From contig JAENRU010000084.1 of the NCBI GenBank assembly GCA_016647705.1, positions 62,001-126,000 of the forward strand: DNA of 64,000 nt. Reading direction: 5' to 3'. The notes under the pieces are model-generated. The model saw only the letters and a list, made by a program, of their open reading frames with translations, searched no databases and had not been told where the DNA came from. Made by a program: the position numbers and the translations under genes. Of this stretch, positions 33,915 through 45,075 are shown one piece after another. How positions within the stretch are numbered: position 1 is the first letter of the stretch; each line of letters starts with the position of its first letter. This DNA comes from Eucommia ulmoides (taxonomy: Eukaryota; Streptophyta; Magnoliopsida; Garryales; Eucommiaceae).

Positions 33915-34495
33915 CATAAAACAATCCTTGATTTATTCTGCCTTTTACCCGTTGCCTATTTTTTTAAACTTTGTTCCACACCCACCCCCGCCGCATGCAT
34001 TTTGACTTAATCCATTTATCAATTTCATTTCCTTCAAAAAGAAATAAAAATAAAAATGGAAGATTACAGGGATAATTGACTTTTACCCCTACTTTACAAG
34101 TGAAAATTAACATAATGTTAGTACTTCCAAATTGAATTTAGTATTTAAAAAAATAATATAAATTTGAATTTTGTTTAAATTTTAGTTTAATGCATTATTA
34201 TGTTGCACATTAGGTAATTTATGTAATTTAATTACTTCAACGAATGTGCAAACTTGATCTCCCTTAAAAACTTATTTCTAGTTTAAATGATGAATTGCTC
34301 ACTCCAATAACCCTAAAATTAATACAATACGGTTCGCAAAATATATTAAGGTTATTATTATTTAGCCCTTATTTTGGTTTCTCTTTCCTGTATAGTTTTT
34401 TTTTTCATTTTTTTCTTTTTAATTATTATTTAGTCCTCCAACAAAATATTGTTAATTTTTACTCCTTGAGAGATACTGAATAGACATATTTACCC
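33915..34495. other. Upstream flank of GLP copy 2, cut at the right
   Basis: It aligns with 17370-17990 and 53651-54270 and stops after tagacatatttacccc, where the other copies continue into module M1. The small plus-strand open frame at 34295-34483 is not conserved. Confidence 0.65.
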
Positions 34496-34599
34496 CTTTT
34501 TTTAGCCCGCGCAATACGCGGATTTGGATAAAAATAAAAGAAAATTCATATATATATATATTTTTTAACATCAAACCAGATATAATATATCACTTTAAT
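34496..34599. other. Short unique piece with a CCGCG hairpin
   Basis: Begins tttttttagcccgcgcaatacgcgg. On the minus strand, arms CCGCG and CGCGG with a 5-nt loop are followed by GCTAA. This resembles, weakly, the 3' end of a Helitron, but the spacing between hairpin and end is too short for the usual form. It lies between the GLP flank and the LINE end. Confidence 0.3.
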
Positions 34600-34699
34600 G
34601 TTTTTATTTATTTATTCTTATCGAAAACGAGCTCTTTATTAATGAATTGGAAAAATTATAACCTTAGACGAGAAAGACACTCTTCATCCTCACGAGCAT

Positions 34700-35060
34700 A
34701 AGAAATTACGTCATGAGGTAAGGGACCACCTATAGGAAATAACAAAGAGCTAGACGAAACAATGTTAGCAAGACCATCAGCAACAAAATTACATTCTCGA
34801 TAAACATGAGAAATTTGAATGTCAAATGATAGAATCCAAAACCGAACTGTGTGCCAAAGATGGGCAATCGATTAGATTGGGCTATCCTTCTTGATTGAAT
34901 GAATCAAAGCAAACGAATTGCTTTCCACCAGCAAAGGAAGTTGGCCCAGATGCAAAGCTTCCTGAATCCCCAAGAACAACCTGTGAAACTCAGCTAGGAA
35001 ACTTGAACTAACAGTAAGGGGAGAGAAGAAAGACCAACTGAACAATAGACTAAATCCCAA
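34700..35060 (-). pseudogene. LINE RNase H-like domain remnant
   Basis: Minus-strand text includes SSFLAEFHRLFLGIQEALHL, then LLVESNSFALIHSI, matching the A(E)-x-A-L-x-x-G...ESDS pattern of plant LINE-type RNase H. The open part ends at a stop after DSPI, and the remaining text toward 34700 is in another frame. Confidence 0.75.
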
Positions 35061-35202
35061 AAGAGGATGAAACCGACTTAGATTTAGTTAAAGGGCTCAA
35101 CCCTTGAGCCCAGTTCCTAAATTTGAAAATGATCCATTTATCAGACATGGAAATATTATCATGGAGAGAACAATTCCGATTTAATCATATCTCCTAACAA
35201 AT

Positions 35203-36720
35203 CTACGATGGGATTAATGCCCCTAATTTATGAAACTGAGAACTCTCTTTTAGTCTACTCCACCACAAGTTAATACAGTGTATTAAAGGTTGAGGAATAA
35301 AAGAAATACTAAAAAATGAGCTAAAATATCGCCAGACCTTTGAAGCAACCTCACTTTCCAAAAAAAGATGTTGGATATTTTCAGTGGAATGAAAAAACCA
35401 GTATCGACAACCCGATACCAAAAACACTCCCATTTTCTAGATGATATCATCAACTGCAAGTTTGTTCTTCAAAAGCCACCACATGAAAATCTTGATTTTC
35501 AAAGGAAATTGCATACTCCAATGATTAGAATAAAGATCAATCGAGATTACCTCACTGCTAATAGCCCTCCAAGCAAATTTAATGGAGAAGACGTCATTAT
35601 CGTTTGGAAGCCAAATGAGATAATCGGATTCCCCTGACAATACTAGGAAGAAGCCCTTCAAGAAGTCCTGAGCATCATCTTCCAGATCTGGGGGTATCCA
35701 TTCCTTGTCCTGTAAGAAAATTTCGACAGAAGACACCGAGTTGGTAAAATGGAGATCCTTAGCTAGGATACCAAGGCCCCAATCATCATGACAAAAACTA
35801 GTTAGCTCGCCATTGCCAACTTTCCATCTCGATAAATGCATAATAGTATTTTTCACCGACAATATATCTTTCAAAATCTTAGAACTCCCAATATGATCTG
35901 GCCATAGAGAGAAAGAGAGATTATTAGTGTATTTGGAGTGCATAAAATCACAACAAAGAGACTTCCCTTTCAGTAGTGACCAAATCCATTTGAGATAAAA
36001 AGTCAACTTATGTTCTTTAGATTATGAAGACCAAGACCGCCGAAGGATGTATCTTGACAGATTTTATGCCAGGCCACCCAGTGCCTTTTCTTACCTGAAT
36101 CTAAGTGGCCCCAAAAGAAATTCACAAACATGGATTCCATATCCTCCAGAATGCAATTATGAACACAAATGGATGCCAAAAGATGAAGAGAGAAGGAAGA
36201 TAAAACATGCTTTAGAAGAACAAGTTTACCTCCATTAGATAGAAGCTTAGCCTTTCACCCATTGACTTTCTTAGACACTTTCTCGATAAGACTAGCAAAG
36301 TGACTTGTTTTAAGATGACCATAGGTAAGGGGCACTCCAAGATAAGTACAAGGAAAACCACCTTGACTAAAACATGTGGAAAGAATAATTGCCAAGCGAC
36401 GCGCATTAGGACAGTTATGATGCAAATAGAAATTACTTTTTGGAGCACTTACAAGTTGACCAGAGGCTAATTGATACTATTCAAGCACCTGAATTAAATT
36501 TCTAATACTGCTAGAACCTCCGTTGTGAAAAATAAGGGTATCATCTGCAAACATCAAATGAGAAACCAGAGGACAACGTCTTTTAGTTATAAAAGGTTGA
36601 ACCCGACCATTTATCATGGAACGATAGACATTTTGAATAAGAACCTCTTGAGCCAAGATAAACAGTAAAGGAGAAATAGGTTCTCCTTAACGCAATCCTC
36701 TAGAAGCAGAAAACTAACTC
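35203..36720 (-). pseudogene. LINE reverse transcriptase remnant
   Basis: RT motifs run in order from about 36720 down: ASRGLR then GEPISPLLF (palm, with a stop where Q is usual in GLRQGDPLSP); LMFADDTLIF (catalytic FADD); LVSAPKSNF; GFPCTYLGVPL; then the thumb and zf-RVT part with WKVGNGELTSFCHDDW and SDYLIWLPND. The last 190 codons (35437-36006) are open. Frame changes and stops interrupt the rest. Confidence 0.85.
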
Positions 36721-37200
36721 TTATAGACCCCTTGAAACACCACTGAGAAATAACTCGAGTCAAAACAGCTAGAAGCAGCAGTGTTTTCTCCCCCCTCTTA
36801 TATCTGCAAATGGAACTTGGAGAACATGAATTACATCATTTTCCCCAAACATTCAGTAGATTATCTTTCTGACCAGAAGCCAACTGGACTCTAACATCCA
36901 TAACTGCTGAAGTTTTAATGATGACCAGATCTGTAGCCGCCGGAGCTGCTGGTGCATTGACCTGATCTCTAGCCGTCGGAGCTGCTATTGCATTGACCTT
37001 GTTGCTGTAATAGGGTCAGAGGGTGAGGCCCCCTCCTTCTATGTAACACCACTCTCATGAACAATGTTCTGATTGACGTCGGAATGATCAAAAGTAAGGG
37101 CTTGAACAGAAGAAACCTCCTTAGAAGAGGGTTGGGTCCCTGTTATACCATTTTTTGAGCTTTTGGACATTGTTTTACCTACAACCATTACATTACCTTT

Positions 37201-38057
37201 CTAAATTGTCTTCGTCAACAATTTTGGATTTTTCCGACGGCATGTTTCCAAGGAATGACTCTGAATATTGCAAAAGGAACAAAAGGATGGGAGACGTTCG
37301 TAAACGACTTCCTGAGAGAATCCATCTTGTTTACTAATCCAAATCTTGGGTGGTAAAGGCTTTGAGAGATCGACCTCAACACAAACTCTAGCGAAATTCA
37401 ATCTCGTCAAGGTTAAAGTGGTGGAATCAATAGTAACGACCTTATCAATCATGCTTGCGATAACTTTAAGAATTTCTGGAACAAAATAGTTAATTGGCAG
37501 TTTTGGAAATTGAATCCAAATTGGAAGAATTGAGGCATCGGTTTCGAATTAAATGCTTTATTCCAATGGAAATTTTTATAGTAGAAACCCTTGATAACGT
37601 TTACCTCACGGGATAGAACCTTGAGCAGATCTTTATCGTTGAGGAAGCGAAGAAGAAACATTTTTGAATCAATCAGACCTATGGTGTACTGACTGGAAAT
37701 GTTCCAGTTCCTAATCTCAGTCTGAATTTCTTCTAGTGTAGGGTGGCCAAACTAAAACTTGAGAACAACAGCATTATCAAACAAAACTTATGATTGGATC
37801 AACGTTGCTGCAGAGAAAGAAATGACTAGCGTCCCATCTTTCGTGTAGGTACGTGAGTCCACCTCGATAGATGAAAGGCACACCGTGCTCTGAAGAGTTG
37901 CTGCATAGGATCGGATGAAGCTTGTGTTCCGAGAGGGCTGTGGAAGCACCTTCAAGACATAAGACATGGCCGCAAACAAAATTGATCCCCGCAAAACTGA
38001 AATCACGCAGGGAAGTTATCTCCGCAAATCACCACAATCGAAATCAATAGCCATCGC
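37201..38057 (-). pseudogene. LINE ORF1-like nucleic-acid-binding protein remnant
   Basis: Starts MAIDFDCGDLR at about 38057 with an early stop, then AMSYVLKVLPQPSRN and GTLVISF (DUF4283-like, 37788-38006), and ends with LPSFCSFCNIQSHSLETCRR (37230-37300), a C-x2-C-x4-H-x4-C zinc knuckle. This is the usual plan of plant LINE ORF1. The frame is broken between these pieces. Confidence 0.7.
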
Positions 38058-38084
38058 AAGTAAAAAAACAGAATCGTAATCACC

Positions 38085-38258
38085 GAATCGCCACTTACCA
38101 CCCCTATGGTCAGATTTTCAAACCACTTACCCCCCTGATGTAGAGGGGTAAGTGCACCAAATATCTAACCACAGGGGGGGGGTGAGTGGCAATTTTCAAA
38201 CCCACAGAGGGGTAAGTGCAAATTGGCCAAACCACAGAGGGTAAAGTGTAATTAACCC
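38085..38258. mobile_element. MITE copy 2, left end missing
   Basis: The right 174 bp of the MITE seen at 7142, ending TAAAGTGTAATTAACCC with TAA next to it. The left part, with its terminal repeat, is replaced by the LINE. The same MITE position in blocks A and B shows that it inserted before the block duplication. Confidence 0.8.
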
Positions 38259-39410
38259 TAATTATAATAATGCAAATCAAAAATACATTTGACCCGATGA
38301 TGCACTTTGATTTTCAAAAGTAAGAAGTAAAGGAAGTTGAGGTTGGATCTGCCTTGGGGTTTTCCACGAAAAACTCGTGCTTTCCAATTTGTTTTGTCAA
38401 TTGTTTTTATCTTGATTAATATCTGTGGGTATTAATTATGAATTTGATCCCCTTAAAACATTTTTCTCGTTTAAATGATGAATTGCTCTATCCAATATCC
38501 CTAAAATTAGTCACAATGCGGTTCACAAAATATATTACTACAATTATTAGTTAAAGGAATCTCAAAATATATTACCAATATCTACACAAACGTAGAATGA
38601 TCGAGAAGTCTTCCGGCCTTAAATTTTATATTTTTTTATGCTTTGATTTTTTGTATATAATTTTAATTAGATTTAAATTTCTCATTAAACTATATTTAGT
38701 TTTCATTTAAAGAAACTAAATATTTAGATAATTTTGATTTTCTATACCAATTTCTCTATTTGTTTTTCCCCTCCTCACATTTACAATTATAATTCATAAT
38801 AAGCTCTAAACATAAAAATATTAATAAATTATTTGTTGTGACTTACGTTTTAATTTTTTTCATGTTGGCCACAAAATTTTCTCCGTCATATCAAAATTAT
38901 TAGATCTACCATGTGGTTGCTTGGGACAAATTTGGAAAAATATATATATTTAATTTACTTTTTTTCCTTGATATTATAGTAATTTTTTCCTTGATATTAT
39001 ATTAATTTGTTTTAATTTAAATACCACAAATATTGGTTAGGTATTTCTAAAAATAGAAATTGAAACAACTCCAGCAATATCTTTGTTGCTCTCGTTTCCA
39101 TATCTATTCACAACAAGACCAAAATGTTACCTGGGGAGAAGAATTCTACAAGAATTATTTTTGAATTATTCAACATAGAAATAAAAAATTTTACATTAGT
39201 ATTTAGTTAAAATTGGTAATGTCAATTGACCACGTCCCTTGAGTTTGTGATCCAGAAGAAAACAATGACCTTGTCCATAATAATAATAATAATAATAATG
39301 CAAATCAGAAATATATTTCAACATATGATGCACCAAGATTTTTCAATGAAGGAAATAAAGGTAGTTAAGCATTCGAAAAATGGGGAACTTTAAATGGCCT
39401 GACTTTTTGA
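38259..39410. repeat. AT-rich module M2, block B copy
   Basis: Aligns by eye with 7374-8530 nearly base for base. It includes ttggggttttccacgaaaaa at about 38356 and aggtagttaagcattcgaaa at 39358. No gene is seen. Confidence 0.8.
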
Positions 39411-40000
39411 AAAATGCACTTTGGCCCAATTTTATTCGAATGGAATTGTCACCTGATGTTAATTTTGAATCAACTAATTTTTTAGTGAATTAATTTTTTA
39501 AAACTTAGATAAAAAAAAAAATGAACTCCGAAATAAAGGTATAGATTCAACTTTGAAAGTTCAAAAATGTGGTATATATGTGTAATTAAGTCTATTAAGT
39601 TTAAATTGAATTTAGTATTTTTAAAAAAAAATTGTAAGTTTGAATTTTGTTTAAATTTTAGTTTAATGCATTACTATGTGTTTGGAAGGTCCAGCCCATA
39701 TGGGGGGTTGGACCTTCCAAAAAGGAGGGGTCGTAATGTAATCAAAAATAGGCAGTGCACAATAATTATAGGCAGAAAAGTGAGAGAACCATTTCGGCTA
39801 GATGATCGGACGGCGATTTGGATTCCAATTGGGTTGAAATTTCAGAGATTTGTCTCAGTGTCAAGTGCTTGGTTTCCATTGGTCTTGATTTTTGGTGACC
39901 ATTTTCCAATTGGCGATTTAGTATTTCTCTCTAAATCCGTATTTAGCGTTTATTGTTGTATCTACCATTTTTTATGATTTTTATGTGGTGATCCAATAGT
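39411..40000. other. About 590-bp insertion specific to block B
   Basis: In block A, ggcctgagtttttatcttaaag (8510-8531) is continuous. Here ggcctgac is followed by 590 bp before tttttatcttgaaagtgtga resumes. The inserted part carries a 13-bp stem hairpin (39681-39721) and the phrase gatcggacggcgatttggat, of a type seen in retrotransposon LTRs. The open frame at 39567-39977 has no domain I recognise. The source is unknown. Confidence 0.55.
39681..39721. other. Perfect hairpin, 13-bp stem, 15-nt loop
   Basis: Arms are 39681-39693 (tttggaaggtcca) and 39709-39721, its exact complement. The loop is gcccatatggggggt. Confidence 0.85.
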
Positions 40001-41756
40001 TTTTATCTTGAAAGTGTGAATGATTGGAATTCCCTTATTTCATGATAGTGGAAGTTGCGATCGGACTTCGATACAGTGATTTTTTCCTCGCCTTGGGATT
40101 TTCTATGTAAAAATTGTTTCTCTCCCTTTATTTTGTTATTTGCTTTTATCTTGGTTAATATATGTGGGTATTAAAATTGATAATCCCATTTTAATGACAA
40201 AAAAGAGAAAAAATAAAATCTAATTATTAGTGAATTTTCTCAATAAAGTGACAACAAGAGCTTCATGTTATTGGGGAAAGATTTATTTGTGTGATTTAAA
40301 ATGGAAGATAATGGTAGAGTCATAGTAAAATTGATATCGACTAATTATACTATTTGAAAATCTAGAATGATAGTCATCCTTTATTATAAGGATTTGTATT
40401 TGCTTTTAAAAGGTGAAGCACGTAAACAAAGTGATAAAAGTAATGAATAATGGGAGATAATGCATGGAAAAATATTTGGTTACATTTGTCAATTGATTGA
40501 TCAAAATGTCTACCAACATGTTATTAATCAAACCAAAACTGATGAATTGTGGAAAAGTTGTACGAACGGAAAACTGGATTGAATAAGGCAAATTTGATTA
40601 AGAGAATTGTTCACTTAGCCTATTAGTATGGGCAACATATATGGTCAAAGACAGTCTCATTAATAAAGAGACTGGGAGGAAAGAGTAGAGCTAATCCAAA
40701 GGGGCGAAAGCACAAGTTACTGTATTGGGAAAAAGAAAAAGCATGAATTCTCAAAAAAAAAATGTGTGGTTTGACAAATCGAGAGATAGATCAAGGGGTA
40801 GAAATGATGCTTCCGTTGCAACAAGTCATGACACATGATCCGGGATTACAAATTCTTGAAAAGTGAACAACGTAAACATCGAACTAACAAGGACAAAGAG
40901 GATAAGAATACTAATGCAATTTTTTTTTAATGCCGATATTGCATTCGGACTTTAGTCCCGTGGTTTTTTCCTCGCCTTCGAATTTTCTACATAAATATTG
41001 TATCTCCTGCTTTATTTTTTTATTTGCTTTTGTCTTGGTTAATATCTGTAGGTATTGAAATTGATAGTCCCATTTTAATGACAAAAAAGAGAAAAAATAA
41101 AATGTAGTTATTAGTGAATTTTCTCAACAAAGTGACATCAAGAGCTTCATGTTATTGGGGAAAGATTTATCTATGTGATTTAAAATAGAAGATAATGGTA
41201 GAGCCATGGTAAAATTGATATCGACTCATTATGCTATTTGAAAATCTAGAATAATAGATATCATTTATTATAAGGATTTGTATTCGCTTTTAAAAGGTGA
41301 TGCACGTAAACAAAGTGATAAAAGTAAGAGGCAAAAGCACAGGTTACCGTATTGGGAAAAAGAAAAAGTATGAATTCTCAAAAAAATGTGTGGTTTGACA
41401 AATCGAGAGGAAGATCGAAGGGTAGAAATGATGCTTCCCGAGGACACAGAGGATAAGAAGACTAATGCAATTTTTTTTTAATGGCGATATTGCGATTGGA
41501 CTTCGGTCCTGTGGTTTTTTCCCTGCCTTCGAATTTTCGACGTAAATATTGTATCTCCCGCTTTATTTTGTTATTTGCTTTTGTCTTGGTTAATATCTAT
41601 AGGTATTAAAATCGATAATCCTATTTTCATGATAAAAAAAAAAAAAAAGTAAAAATAAAATGTAATTATTAGTAAATTTTCTCAACAAAATGACATTAAG
41701 GGCTTCATGTTATTGGGGAAAGATTTAATTGTGTGATTTAAAATGTTTATTTAGTG
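40001..41756 (+). mobile_element. Fossil copia gag fragment, block B, partly doubled
   Basis: Corresponds to 8530-9690. LTR-tail-like pieces lie near 40060-40190, 40930-41060 and 41480-41610. A gag fossil (MHGKIFGYI-like near 40458-40490; TDELWKS near 40540; knuckle region near 40810-40850) lies between the first two, and a shorter partial copy at 41095-41470 between the last two. Block B therefore has one more gag unit than block A. It is broken many times. Confidence 0.65.
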
Positions 41757-42275
41757 CCTGTAACTCTTGATTGAACAGAGAGGATGAATAAACCTATAGT
41801 CGAATCCTTCTTCCTCTTCTTTTTATTCAAAATTTGTTTTCTCAAATCGGTTGAACAAAGTTTTAGCGTTGGCGATTTAGACCAAGCACTTTGTACTTTC
41901 GCACTTTTCTCTTTTGCGACCTATGCCATCCAATTCACAGATTGTCTCTCATGATTGAACGTGGTTAACAGCTTCTTGTTCGTGTGAAATGGGTAAGATT
42001 CAGCCAGTAATTTGAAAGCCGAGCCACGACTGACTGTGAAAACAAAGCCATACTCGTTTTCAGGGATGTTCAAATAATCCGCGATCCTTGTCTTCGTATC
42101 ATGTTCGATTGTGCCTTTTTCAGCAACTTTGTGTAAAGCATGATTGCTCAGATTTGTAGTTATTTCAGACAAACTGAAGGTGGATGATTCCCAATAATGA
42201 ACTCTCTGAATAGAAGAAAACAACCCAAATCCCTAGTAGTCGAGGCACACCTTGGGGATGGAACTGGGGAGATTT
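41757..42275 (-). pseudogene. PLP-transferase pseudogene copy 2, 3' piece
   Basis: Minus-strand text [60 protein letters not shown] and [20 protein letters not shown] matches copy 1 at 9867-10140. Similarity continues past a stop to about 41757. Some residues are closer to the usual family sequence than in copy 1 (NEYG, PFHTN). The piece ends at gattt, where the LTR element at 42276 interrupts it; the 5' piece resumes at 49560. Confidence 0.85.
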
Positions 42276-42682
42276 TGTTAATTATTCCTTATAATCACAA
42301 TAAAACTGAATTAAATAATAATCGTAAACATACATGAATATTAGGACACAACAATAAAGAACAGTAATCGAATACGTACCTGTTTGGGTCATTGCAGGAG
42401 ATTGAATCTATCGCAGCGGATTACTAACCAGGTCTTCCTCCCTATGACCTAGATTATTATTGTGGTGGCTCTTAGTGGGAAGAATCTCTTAATCTAGATT
42501 AGGGAGGTAACCTAGTTAAACCTACACTTGCCACTTAATTGGGCTTTTACATAAAAGACACATACACCCAAATCAAAATATGATCACTGATTATTTGGGC
42601 TGCTTAAATAATAGATTATCCATTAACCCGTTTTCGTAAAACAATTAATTCAATTAATATTAGTCCATAAAATATTCTGACA
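42276..42682 (-). repeat. Left (3') LTR of the 7.3-kb element
   Basis: 407 bp; shares with the right LTR cgtaaacatacatgaatatt, aggacacaacaataaagaa and gattatttgggctgc. Confidence 0.9.
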
Positions 42683-42694
42683 TTCTCCCACTTG
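42683..42694 (-). other. Polypurine tract of the 7.3-kb element
   Basis: The minus strand reads CAAGTGGGAGAA directly before the 3' LTR, a common copia plus-strand primer. Confidence 0.75.
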
Positions 42695-43011
42695 AGTTAT
42701 ATTAATTGAATAAATTTAATTTTGAAAATAAGACTCTCGGGTTAATAACAGGAAAATATATTTTTGGTGTGGTCACACCTTTTGTTTAAAGAAATGATAG
42801 TCTATAAGTAGCATTTTGATAAACTTATCCGGTCCAACATGATCTTAATATTGGATTATGATAGTCTATATGTTAATCTCAACAAACATAAGACTTTCAT
42901 ATTCACAAATACTTATAATCATATCGACATGGATCATAAGCCCAATAGTGTAGTAAGAAATCAATGCCAACATGTGCTCATTATCAATATGCATTGTTCT
43001 TATCGGTGCTC

Positions 43012-43212
43012 ATTACAATTTCTCAACAAAATGAAATTGTAATTGCAGTTTCTCAAGAAAATAAAATTGCTGCAATTTCTCAACAAAATGAAATTGTTAA
43101 TTGCAGTTTCTCAACAAAATAAAATTGCTACAATTTCTCAATAATATAAAATTGCTAATTACAGTTTCTCAACAAAATGAAACCGCTGCAATTTCTCAGC
43201 AATATGAAATTA
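43012..43212. repeat. Short tandem repeats, about 30 bp
   Basis: Six or seven copies of (c)a(a/g)tttctcaacaaaat(g/a)aaattg with variable endings. Confidence 0.85.
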
Positions 43213-44317
43213 CTTGACTTTAACAAGTCATCTGTCACTAACAATACATCACGAGATCTCAAAATAGTGATTAGTGACATCTAGAAGTATACAACTGTAA
43301 TTCCTAAGACATAATATCTTAAGATACCATATTGTATAATTAATTCAAATAATATGATATGCCACAATATAATACGCAATAATAATAATCATCAAATGTA
43401 TTTCAATTTTGTAAAACGCATAATAATAGTGGTCACAACATAATTATTGAAATAAAGGGAAATACAAAAACTCCCACTAAATCAAAGAATCAAAAGACTG
43501 AATGACACCCATATTCACAACATGTTCCTTGAACTCTATGGGTCTTAAATCTTAGTTTAGTACAATCGATTCAAATAATATAATACGTAACAATACAATG
43601 TACAATAATGGTGATCATCAAATAGAATTTAATTTTACAAAATGCATAACAATAGTGGTCATAACGTATCATAGAATTTAAAAAAAATACAAGAAAATTC
43701 TCACTAAATCGGAGAATCAAAATACTCAAATATGTATAAACGACACAATATAAGAATTAATTACATCATCATAAACTTTCATTTGGGTAGAGTCTACAAT
43801 AAACAATTATTATTTAAGCATGAAGATCAACAAAATAATAAAAATTTTATAGCAATAGTGATCAATGCTTACACGACATAATCTTCGAAATAAAGAAGAT
43901 TACAAATATTCTTATTAAATCAAGGAATCAATTTAGAATTTCATTGTGACGTTATTGTTGTTCACAGCAAAAAATGAAATTGTTTTCACAAAAAATTGCA
44001 ATTAGATCAATTATGGGCAATGGGGCAAAATATTCAATTAAGTATAGATAATATAATATAAGAATCAATTGTATTATTATAAACTTCCTTTTGGGCAGAG
44101 TTTACAATAAATAATTATTCTTTAATTACGAGGATCAACAAATTTTTTTTTTTTTTTTTTTACAGTTTTGAAAATTCATTCCTTTTTAGTAGATTGATTT
44201 TCAAATCCATATATTTCCTTCAAAATATAATAAAACAAATAATTTTTCAAAATTCATTCCCTTTGAGCAAACAAATTTATCAAATCATTTATTTCACATA
44301 ATATTCTCATGCAATTA
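43213..44317. other. Interior of the 7.3-kb element, no gene seen
   Basis: AT-rich, with loosely repeated pieces: aca(c/t)aatataa(g/t)aat(c/t)aatt recurs near 43747 and 44050, and aaactcccactaaatca-like text near 43468 and 43700. No open frame of note. Confidence 0.6.
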
Positions 44318-45075
44318 AATTAATTTGCGCAATAACCCCCATTGGGCAGGTGAATGCACAAATCAATCTGAAATTTTTTCATCAACAAAATAGGAACTCG
44401 AAAACTTGTAAACTATATTAGTTAAATCACTTTGGTAAAATAACCTCAACAATTCACAAGCAAACATTTCAAATTGTGATAAATTAAGTTATTTTACCCA
44501 ACAATTAAATTTATCTGTACAATAACCGATTTTGGGCAGGTGAATACACAAATTAATCTAAATATATTTCCCTCAATAAAATAGGAACTCGAAAACTTGC
44601 AAACTATATTGGTTAAATCATTTTGGTAAAATAACTTCAACAATTCACAAACAAATGTTCTAAATTAGAAAAAATTAAGTTATATTACCCAACAATTAAA
44701 TTAATCTGCACAATAATCCCATTTGGGCAGATGAATGTACAAATTAATCTAAAAAATTTCCCATCAACCAAATAGGAAGTCGAAAACTTGCAAATTATGT
44801 TGGTTAAATCACTCTAGTAAAATAATCTCAACAATTTACAAGCAAACGTTCCAAATTGGGAAAAATTAAGTTATATTATCCAACAATTAAATTAAGCTGC
44901 ACAGTAACCCCCTTTGGATAGGTAAATGCACAAATTAATCTAAATATTTTTCCATCAACAAAATAGAAACTCGAAAATTTGCAAATTATGTTGGTTAAAT
45001 CACTTTTGTAAAATAACCTCAACAATTTACAAGCAACCATTCTAAAATGAAAAAATTAAACAATATTGTCCAACA
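44318..45075. repeat. Four tandem units of about 190 bp
   Basis: Units start near 44325, 44515, 44706 and 44896. Each has ct(g)cacaataa, then ttgggcaggtgaatgcacaa, then aaaataggaactcgaaaac and ggttaaatcactttggtaaaa. The array is non-coding. Confidence 0.9.

Larger units (their letters stand above)
34600..38084 (-). mobile_element. L1-type LINE with RNase H, internally deleted
   Basis: On the minus strand, 5' to 3': an ORF1-like piece (38057 to about 37200) with a DUF4283-like region and a CCHC knuckle; a jump straight to the RT palm; ISPLLFILA (about 36650-36680) and FADD (36540-36551), the catalytic Asp pair; YLGVPLTYGHLK (about 36300-36345); a zf-RVT-like region with WKVGNGE and LIWLPNDND (35203-36006); and an RNase H-like end (AEFHRLFLGIQEALHLG, 34900-35010). 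The 3' end is A-rich, seen on the plus strand as tttttatttatttattctta at 34600. The endonuclease and the front of the RT are missing, and stops and frame changes are scattered through the rest, so it cannot move by itself. Its right edge meets a MITE that lacks its left end. Confidence 0.85.

Noticed and set aside
44318-45075. Regular repeats that could suggest a CRISPR array
   Set aside because: Units of about 190 bp are directly tandem without unique spacers, in plant retroelement DNA.
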